From Ceratotherium simum simum (Eukaryota > Chordata > Mammalia > Perissodactyla > Rhinocerotidae), in NCBI RefSeq assembly GCF_000283155.1, contig NW_004454197.1:15306930-15370929 (forward strand): a stretch of 64,000 nt of DNA, given 5' to 3'. Below the pieces are notes generated by a model that saw only the letters and a program-made list of their open reading frames with translations, was not told where the DNA came from and did no database searches. Position numbers and translations under genes: made by a program. Positions 56,901 to 64,000 of the stretch are shown here, in pieces; positions within the stretch are counted from its first letter, which is position 1; each line of letters begins with the position of its first letter.

Positions 56901-58682
56901 GGAAGTTGTCCTGTCTATGACAGGGTCTCAGGAAGAGTGAGTCTTTCCTCTCCCATACTCCCTCCTTCTGCCCAGGACCTCAGCCCCGCTTACTGGCTCA
57001 CATGTGTCCCAGCAAGAGGGGGACAGGCAGGACACTAGGCCTGGCCTGGTGGTTTCTCTTGTCCTTCAGCCCCCAGAACATCCCTAGGACATCAGGAGCG
57101 GGATTTTCACAGCAGGAGGGGGCAGCAATGGAGCCTTACCCACAACCCGTCAGCTGGTGTGGCCCTGGGTGTGGGCTGGCCCTGGTGTGTGGAGGACAGG
57201 GGGCTTGAAGTAGACCCTGGAGCAGAGTACAGAGCTTGACTGGGGACAGACAGGGCAGTTTTTAGCCCTGACACAGCTTTTGCACGGCAGTGATGGCCAT
57301 CGCCATGTCCGAGTTAAAATGCAACATGCAGAATTAAAGCCAGAGTGAGCCAGATTTCTGGGTCAGCCTTGTTCCCTTATCAAGAGGGACATTGGTGGAC
57401 AGCATGGAGGCTGGCTGTTTAACTCCTGTGTGTCTCTTGGGCCCAAGGCCGCTGCTCCCTGCCTTTCTTACCCTGAGGGTCCTACCAATTCCTGGCTGTG
57501 CTGACACTTAGCAGGGGGCATGGCACTATGGGGAGAACCAGCCCCCCATGCTTGCTCAGGAACAATGGGTACAGCTGGAAAGAGGAGTCAGAATCTGTTG
57601 AAAGAATAGTGAAAGGCTGGGGCCCTCACGGTCTAAGAGAGAGGCCTGGGCGTCTTGCTGCAGGGAGGCTGGAAGGAGGCTAGAACCACCAGAAGGGTTT
57701 GGCAGGTGTCTGTCTGGGGCACCTCTGCTCTTGGGTGCTCTGCCCTTGCAGAGTGGGCACTGGGGCCCACTGCAGTGGAGGCAAGGTGGCCACGCTTGGC
57801 GCCAGCCCTCAGTGCCGGCACTGAGTCATTGCTGGTACCTGCCCGCTTTGATGGGGGCCATGGCCTTTGCCATGCCTCTGAAGAGCAGGCCAGCAGTGGG
57901 TGGGGTGAGGCTCCCCAAGCACCTGGGGCCTTTTCTTTCCACTTGGTAAGCCCAGCATGGCCTTTTCGACTATATGAGCCAATGGACACAACTCAGGGAT
58001 GTCCCTTGGCCTCCTCCTCCCTAGGTCAGAGCCAGGGAAGGGGGCCCACTTGCCCCCATGGCCCAGCCAGGAGCACAGGCCGAGATCACCTGGGGCAGGG
58101 AGCCTGCTGCCTGTGGCCTGCCTGCCTCTCCTTGCCATCCCAGCAGAGGCAGGGTGTGAGAATGCCAGGTGGGTGCTTTCAAGAAAAGCACACGGCAGTG
58201 TGTAGAATCCGTTCTCAGAAGGTGAGATGTAATTGTGGGTAATTGAAATCACTGTCAAGCTATGTGTCATAACTTTTATAAGTGCTTTCTCCCTGGGTCA
58301 TTCATGACACTTGCAGAACCTCACAGGCCCACATTCCTCTTCTCTGCGGAGTCTGTCTTGTTCAGGGGGGGTGGGGGGCTTCAGCAGACAGGAGCATGCA
58401 GGCCTGCAGGGACAGCCTCAGGTGGGGTGAGGAAGGTCTGGATTAGGGGCTCTGTGTACTGCAGGACAGGGCACAGCCTGGTCCTAGCCGTGAGCTGCAA
58501 GCCCAGTGTCTAGAATCAGGGAATGTGGAGGTCAGACGAAGGGGCTGCTATGTACACTCAGGCTGAGCCCTGCGGCCCTGAGCAAGGGCCCAGGGTGGGC
58601 TGATGGGGGTGGGGGTCTGCCTTCTGCAGGGAGGCGAGGGGTGGGGACTCAGGCAGTTATCTTCTGAGGGGATTTAGACGTG
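56901..58682. other. Unique intron sequence
   Basis: No repeat or exon was recognised. Open frames at 57633-57989 minus and 57655-58242 plus overlap each other and have no domain. A mildly AT-rich unique patch lies at 57280-57370. Confidence 0.35.
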
Positions 58683-58861
58683 TAGTGTTCTTTAGTTAGT
58701 GGCCCTGGGGCCACCTTTACCAGAATCACCATGGCTGGCCTTTTATACAGCTTCCTGCCTCCACCAGCCCCCCTAGGTCTCTTGGGGAAGGGCCTAGGGA
58801 TGTGCATTTTAGCAGGGGTGGTCCTTGTGACTCCTGTGCACACTGTAGTGAGAATCACTGG
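58683..58861. mobile_element. MER5A-type hAT DNA transposon remnant
   Basis: TAGTGTTCTTTAGTTAGTGG near one end, ACCTTTACCAGAATCACCAT, AAGGGCCTAGGGATGTGCAT, TTTTAGCAGGGGTGGTCCTT and GTAGTGAGAATCACTGGC at the other end. Both terminal inverted-repeat zones and the internal order fit the MER5 family. Confidence 0.7.
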
Positions 58862-59394
58862 CTTGGAATAAGGTGGTTCTGAACTCTAGCTGGTCCCTGT
58901 CTCAGAGAAAACCACAAAGATCAGGACAGGCACCTTATCTGGAGGCCAAGCAGGTTAGTTTGGGGTTTATACGTTTGTGACCGATGCCAATAAAGATGAC
59001 CTTGGAGCCACAGAAGGCTGGTGTCAAGGACCACTCACTGCCGGATCCTTTTAGGCTGGGCCCCATGTGCCTGTCTTCCATCGGGTCCAGCCCTTCCAAG
59101 CCTAGGAGTCGTGCCTGTGCTGTTCCAACTTGGCTGGGGGCAGATTTGAGGGGCCTCTGGGCCCAGCACTGGGGAAGGGCTCTTTTGTCTGGTTTCAGGA
59201 GTGTGCAGAGCCTTGGGGGCCAGGCTGCCATATGGGGTCACCACTGCTCTGGAGACTCCGCAGGGCAGTGCCTTGTGATTGGATTCACTTGCAAGTCAGG
59301 CCTGTGAAGTCCCTGACGTGAAGCAGCTGGCAGTGTTAGCTTATGGGAGTGTGTGGGGAGGGTGGAGAGTGAGCGAGGTGTGATCCTGCTGGAA
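58862..59394. other. Unique intron sequence
   Basis: Nothing recognised. Confidence 0.35.
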
Positions 59395-59505
59395 CATGCT
59401 GGAGGCACAGAATCTGTCTGGGATATCAGGGAAGACTTTCACGAGTGCAGTGCCTAAAAGTTGTGGAGGGTGTTAGCTGAGTAGAGGTTCTTAGTATGGA
59501 CCGGA
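59395..59505 (-). mobile_element. Possible L2 fragment, antisense
   Basis: AACATGCTGGAGGCACAGAA, GGATATCAGGGAAGACTTTC and GCAGTGCCTAAAAGTTGTGG hint at an antisense L2 core. Weak. Confidence 0.3.
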
Positions 59506-59605
59506 GTGGACAGGGTTGCCACGGGCTGGGTTCATGGCCAGTGCTATCCTCCCATGGTGCATTCTATGATACACTTCCTCCGTCTTAGGAGAGGAGCAGG
59601 GGAAT

Positions 59606-60125
59606 AGAGGTTGGCTGGATGTGTAGGTGGGTGGATAATGGTGGATGGGTGGATGTGTAGATGGATAGATAGATGGACAGGGGCTAGATGGATGAGTGGA
59701 TGGAGTTGATAGGATTTAGAAAGATGGGTAGATGTATGTATGTATGTATGGATGAATGGTTGGTTGAGTTTATGGCTGGTTGGCTGGGTGGGCGGGTGGT
59801 CAGTGGGAGGATGTGTAGATGGTGGATTGATGGTGATTGGAGTTGGATAGGTGGATGGATGGATGGATTAGAGGATGGGAATGGCTGGATGGATGGGAGG
59901 GTTGATGGAGTATAGATGGGAGAAGATGGATGGATGGATGATTGGAGGGAGATGTATAAGGGTAGCTGAAGGAAAAGATGGATAGATGGGAGTATATGTG
60001 TGGGTGGGTGGGAAAATGGATGGATGAAGGATAGGGTGAATGGATGGATGGATTACAGGTGGATGGTTAATGGGGGTGGAAGGATGGGTTGCTGGGTAGG
60101 AGGCAGATTAGGTGGGTGATGAGGC
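59606..60125 (+). repeat. GGAT/ATGG-type tetranucleotide satellite, about 520 bases
   Basis: Long, imperfect array of GGAT/GATG/GTGG units (for example GGATGGATGGATGGATTAGA and GATGGATGGATGGATGATTG) interrupted by degenerate stretches and a short ATGT run (59735-59750). The array encodes only artefactual W/M/D/G-rich frames. Confidence 0.9.
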
Positions 60126-60424
60126 TAAGTAATATAAAATTAAGCTGCAGCCAGATATGCAAAAATCCAGGTTTCTGGTGGGACTCAGAGAGGCTGTAGG
60201 GGTTCTGAGAGGAGTTGCCCAGCCTCAGACCCAGTAGGGGAGGCAACCCTGAACTCCTCCCTGGACCGTGCAGACCATATTCCTGCCCTGAGAGTGGCTC
60301 TCTTCCCTGTAGCTCAGCCATCCTTGACTGGTGGGTGTGGCCGTCTGGAGTCTGGGAGTCCTGCCTGGGATGTGGCTGTGGCTGGCCTGGGTGACAAGGT
60401 GAGAGCTGTGACGTGGGGCCTGGA
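60126..60424. other. Unique intron sequence
   Basis: Nothing recognised. Confidence 0.3.
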
Positions 60425-60612
60425 GGACAAAGGCTGAGGGCCAGGCACTGTGCTGAGCACCTTGTGTACACTGTCCATTTCATCCTCATGTCAGCTGTGG
60501 AGGGGCCTGCCCCACAGAGGAGGAGACTAAAGCTGAGGGAGGGAGGGAGGGTGACTGGCCCAAGGGCATGCTGTTTGACAGGTGTGGAGCCTGAGGTCCA
60601 GCAGAGGCTGGG
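60425..60612 (-). mobile_element. MIR SINE, antisense
   Basis: CTGAGGGCCAGGCACTGTGC, TGAGCACCTTGTGTACACTG, TCCATTTCATCCTCATGTCA, CACAGAGGAGGAGACTAAAG, GTGACTGGCCCAAGGGCATG. Antisense tail and core. Confidence 0.8.
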
Positions 60613-61594
60613 GGCTCTGAACTAGAGGCGTCACGACGGGATCAGATCAGCAGTGGGTCTGTGGCAGGAGGTGAGTCCTGGAAAGGGCAGAGTGGGTCAA
60701 GGGTTCTGACTGCAGGTCCAAGCAGGGGCAGGTCCCAGGGAGCACTCCCTGTGGAATGAATGAATACCAGGTGCTTGGTGACTCAGCGGTGGGGCCCTGG
60801 GTCTTCTCTCTGGGCCCCATGCCCATGTGCCTTTCTGATGCTCCTGCACTAGGTCTTAGGGGCCTGGGCAGGGCTCTGGAATGGCAGCCCCATATCCCGG
60901 CTCAGCCCGGAGGGTTGGGCAGCTGGTGCGCCTGTGAGAAGCGCTGGGAGAAGGGACTGCTGGCCCGAGAGCCGAGGCGGCTTCATAAGAGGGGCTGCCT
61001 TCAGAGAGCTGCCTCCTCAGGGTCTTCTGGTGAGCAGCAGGGGCTTCCTGCAGCCCACCGACACTTTCATTCCATGGGCACCCTGACATGATTACCCCGG
61101 CCTGGCAGGAAGTGCCCTCAGAACCCCTAAAGCATCCTTGCCCCTGTCTCTGGGCCCGGTCAGGGATTCCTCTGCTGTTTCCCCAGGCTTGGCCCTGTAG
61201 GCACAGCTGATCCCATCCTGAGGGATTGGGGGAGCACATGGCCGCTGGACACAGGAGCCCAAGGGGTGGGAGGAGCCCTGGTCTTGGGGATCTGAGCCAT
61301 CTCCGTGGCACCCACCCTTGTCTGTAGTTTCTGACATTAGCACTGGGACAACCTGAGATCTGTCACCTCCATGCTCATGTGCGGCTTACTTTATGGTGGG
61401 TTTCAGGCTGGGGGAGTCAGCCCCCATCAGTTCAGACCCTGGGTGCCAGCTGAAGCAGCCAGCCCCACCTCTCGGTGGAGGAGCCCACGGGGCAGGAAAT
61501 GGGGCCTCAGGAGTGAAGAGCAGGAAGCCCCCAGGTTTGGGAGGAAGGAGAGAGGAAGCTGGACCTGAGCTGGCCTTAGAGAAGAAAGACAAAG
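60613..61594. other. Unique GC-rich intron sequence
   Basis: Nothing recognised. Frames at 60856-61311 minus and 60756-61091 plus are compositional. Confidence 0.35.
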
Positions 61595-61815
61595 CAGGAA
61601 AGACAGAAAAGTAATTTTGGTGCATTGGGCTAGAGATGGGAGAGTGTTTACGGATCATTTAGTTAACGGCTGGTGATAGGTTAGTGGTTAGATTAGCAGG
61701 AAGCCAGTCAGCTCGAAAGGAGGAAATTAATTTATGAGATTGCAAAGGGGAAAATTGTTTGCAAGAAACACAGGGGTTTTGTTGTAACAGCGTCAAGTTT
61801 AGCAGAAACAACAAG
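61595..61815. promoter_or_regulatory. Candidate conserved non-coding island
   Basis: Unique AT-richer sequence with ATCATTTAGTTAACGGCTGG, GGAAATTAATTTATGAGATT, GCAAAGGGGAAAATTGTTTG. It includes TTAATT and a GTTAAC (HNF1/homeobox-like) core. No repeat family was recognised. Enhancer potential is inference. Confidence 0.25.
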
Positions 61816-62324
61816 TGCTGGCAGGCCCAGCTGTCCATCAGGGAGCCAGCCACCAGGAGCGCGTCTGTGGGCTGTGGCTGCGGGGGCAGCTGGATGCCTC
61901 CGCTGGGGGACAGCCCAGGTCTCACCTGCTCCCCAGCCAGGATAAGGCTGTTCCTGTCCCGTGTATTTCCTGGGCTTTAGCTTTGAGGTTCCAGAGACTG
62001 GAACCTGGGCTGGGGGTGGGGACTGGGGGAAGCCTTGGTGACCGGGCTTGGCGGGCAAGACCGGGGATGTCACCTGGTCTTGGGACATGATTGCATCCCG
62101 TGCCAGGTCCTGTGGCACTCCTCCTCTAGAGGGGAGACCTCCCCGCCATGGGGCCTGGGAAAGGAGGCCCCCAGGTGGCTCTTTCTGCTCCTGTGCCACA
62201 CCGCGAGATTAGGGGACAGGGGACGTGAGCAGGGGCTCTCAGAGCCTGGAGAGTCCTCCATTCATTACATAAACACGCCTGTGCTCAGCTCATGTGCCCA
62301 AGAGAAGAGCCAGGACGGAGGGGC
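61816..62324. other. Unique intron sequence
   Basis: Nothing recognised. Confidence 0.3.
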
Positions 62325-62510
62325 TGGGCTCCAATTCGGCCCCGCCACTTAGTGGCTGAGTGACTTGGGCAGGTTGTGGAGCCTATGGAACCTCTGCATC
62401 CTCATGTGTCAGCATCTCAAGGTTGTCATGAGGATTACCTGAGAAGATGTGTGTCAGGAGCTGGCATGGTGTGCAGCATGTGGTTGGTGTTGGGTAATGG
62501 CAGCTGTCGG
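62325..62510 (+). mobile_element. MIR SINE, sense
   Basis: GGCTCCAATTCGGCCCCGCC, ACTTAGTGGCTGAGTGACTT, GGGCAGGTTG, TCCTCATGTGTCAGCATCTC, AAGGTTGTCATGAGGATTAC, GGCATGGTGTGCAGCATG. Core and tail are clear. Confidence 0.85.
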
Positions 62511-62989
62511 TATAGTTACCATACTAGTAATGGCAGGGGAGTTAACGAGAGCCTGCCAAGCCCCAGGTTCTGGTGCCCTCTCCTTGCTGCCCACCCTCAG
62601 CCCTGGTCCCCTCTACAGGACGTGCCTCTTGCCTCCTCATCCTCCTGGGCCCTGACTGGCTGCTCCGCCTGGTCTCTCAGCCTGTCCCTCAGCTGTGGAG
62701 CCTGTGCTGTGACTGAGTCCAGGGCTTGTCCTGTCGTTGCCACAGCCCCTGATGGTACTGGCAAGGAGCACCTGAGTTTGGCATCCTCTGTCCTGGTTTC
62801 CTGTCCCTCAGAGCCGCTTTGAGGTCCCATCACTCCTCCAAATGGGATGCCAAAGTGGGTGGGCCCTGCTGAAGTTGTCCCTGGGGCTGGTTTTCCCACA
62901 TCCCCCGACTGCAGGGGGCACAACCCCGGGCACCATTCACTGCAGTCTAGGTGAATGGCGCCCCTGGGGTGGGGCAGGTGGCAGCCCCG
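62511..62989. other. Unique intron sequence
   Basis: Nothing recognised except a CTCF-like CTGCAGGGGGCACAAC at 62910. Confidence 0.35.
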
Positions 62990-63130
62990 ACAGCACTTAA
63001 CAGTTTACAAGGGGCTCAGTCTCCCTGGTCCTTGTGAGATGTGACCGATGGTGACTTCCAAGGGAGGACATGGAGGGCTAGGTCCAGGGCTAGTACGTGA
63101 TGGAGCCAAGATTTGAACCCTCCTCCCTGC
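62990..63130 (-). mobile_element. MIR fragment, antisense
   Basis: AGCACTTAACAGTTTACAAG, CCTTGTGAGATGTGACCGAT, TAGTACGTGATGGAGCCAAG, ATTTGAACCCTCCTCC. Antisense tail and B-box end. Confidence 0.65.
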
Positions 63131-63299
63131 TCATGCCACCAGCTCTTCCTGTTCCACTGCCTCCAGGCCCAGGCTGGCCCTTGGGGTGGGTCTGAGGTCT
63201 CAGGTGGGCCCTTCTCTGCAGTCTGGGGAGGCAGGACCAAGGCCTCTGACTCAACTGCTAGAGGCAGACTGAGAGAAACCCCTCTCTGGGGGAGCAGCT

Positions 63300-63640
63300 T
63301 GGAAGGAAAGGAAAGCAATCACTTTCCCTTCACTGACTAATGAGGGGCAAGCCTGCTCCTTGGGAAGTGGCTAGGCGCTCTGGTTATTAGCTCCGGCAGA
63401 GAAAGGGATGGCATGTTGAGGGTGGGGTGGGGACCAAAGGTGCATTTTCTCCATTCACTTCTCAGCACTGCCATGCAAACTCATTTTTCCAGGTTGCAGG
63501 AATTTCTGTTTTGAAAATGCAATGACTCTGATGTCACCTGAGCTTGACAGAGCTAAACCATCTGGAAACATTCGGAGATAGCTTTGCTTTGTTCTCACCC
63601 ACATTTAACTTCACAGTAGCCAAGGTGGTCTGAACTTTAC
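63300..63640. promoter_or_regulatory. Candidate conserved non-coding island
   Basis: Unique sequence without repeat similarity. It holds TTTGAAAATGCAATGACTCT, a CTGATGTCACCTGAGC element that combines a CRE-like TGATGTCA with an E-box (CACCTG), and ACATTCGGAGATAGC. Regulatory role is inferred from motif clustering only. Confidence 0.25.
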
Positions 63641-63872
63641 AAAAGTGCCCCCATCAGCGGAAAGAGCCTGCACGGTGGCACTCAGCCAGGAGACACTTTG
63701 CACAAATTACAAGTGCTGGGAAACAGAGGCCAGCCCTGAGGGACCTCCTAGGCTCCCCGCTTCTGTCTGTGTGGGGCAGGTACCCTGGGCCCAGTCACTG
63801 GGGACCCTTGGAACTGTAGACCTAAGGGTTGCAAAACCAGCTAATCAAAACAGATTGTGGTGCTGCCAGTGG

Positions 63873-64000
63873 GTTTTTTTTTTTTTTTATTGATGTTTTA
63901 ATGGTTTCTAACATTGTGAAATTTTGGGTTGTACATTTTTGTTTGTCCATCACCATATATATGACTCCCTTCACCCCTTGTTCCCACCCCCCTCCCCCCA
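63873..64000 (-). mobile_element. L1 3' end, antisense, running off the right edge
   Basis: Poly-T (the A-tail) followed by TTGATGTTTTAATGGTTTCT, AACATTGTGAAATTTTGGGT, TGTACATTTTTGTTTGTCCA and CCCTTCACCCC. This is the 3' UTR of the L1 lineage that I associate with perissodactyls. The body lies beyond the window. Confidence 0.85.

Noticed and set aside
59606..60125. Possible CRISPR-like or protein-coding repeat array
   Set aside because: The units are degenerate tetranucleotides without unique spacers, in a mammalian intron. It is a simple satellite.

Overview
The window is ordinary mammalian nuclear DNA, almost certainly from a perissodactyl (horse, ass, rhinoceros or tapir group). Five tRNA-derived SINEs carry the ERE hallmark: a GGGGCCGGCCCC-type head, tRNA-Ser-like box sequences and a tail containing GAGGAAGAT / CCTGAGCTAACATC-type motifs. 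The other repeats (L1, L2, MIR, MER5A, MER20, MaLR-type LTR) are pan-mammalian. I could not separate horse-like from rhino-like by eye.

The only protein-coding gene I can support is the 5' end of GRID1 (ionotropic glutamate receptor delta-1, GluD1) on the + strand. Coding exon 1 (10743-10821) encodes the signal peptide. Coding exon 2 (12994-13149) encodes the first part of the amino-terminal, cerebellin-binding domain. Together they give residues 1-78 of a protein of about 1009 residues. Exon 3 is not in the window, so intron 2 is at least 50.8 kb long.

Layout. (1) 1-9.1 kb is 5' flank: a CpG-rich patch cut by the left edge, then old L1/L2/unclassified repeats and one ERE. (2) 9.16-11.2 kb is the GRID1 CpG-island promoter, TATA-less as far as visible, with a canonical E-box and a long G-rich purine tract. 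It is broken by a 304-base assembly gap (10301-10604) in the 5' UTR/promoter. An upstream ATG at 10721 opens a frame that overlaps the GRID1 start. (3) 10822-12993 is intron 1, with GT-rich, GA-rich and G-run low-complexity stretches. (4) 13150-13.9 kb is a second CpG-rich block after exon 2. (5) 13.9-64 kb is intron 2: GC-rich unique sequence with many L2 and MIR fragments to about 42 kb, then an L1-rich block at 42.5-55.1 kb including a 5'-inverted L1 and three or four stacked LINE insertions, then unique sequence, a GGAT-type satellite at 59.6-60.1 kb, and the tail of an L1 at the right edge.

No tRNA, rRNA, CRISPR, operon or other prokaryote-type system is present. The large open frames elsewhere (for example in the CpG island, 20.6-21.4 kb and 31.2-32.0 kb) lie in GC-rich or repeat sequence and look fortuitous. 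The points most worth a second look are the overlapping upstream ORF of GRID1, the promoter gap next to a G-quadruplex-prone tract, the twin-primed L1, the nesting and tail structure of the SINEs, a 42-base perfect alternating pyrimidine-purine tract, candidate CTCF sites, and several AT-rich unique islands that look like possible conserved enhancers.
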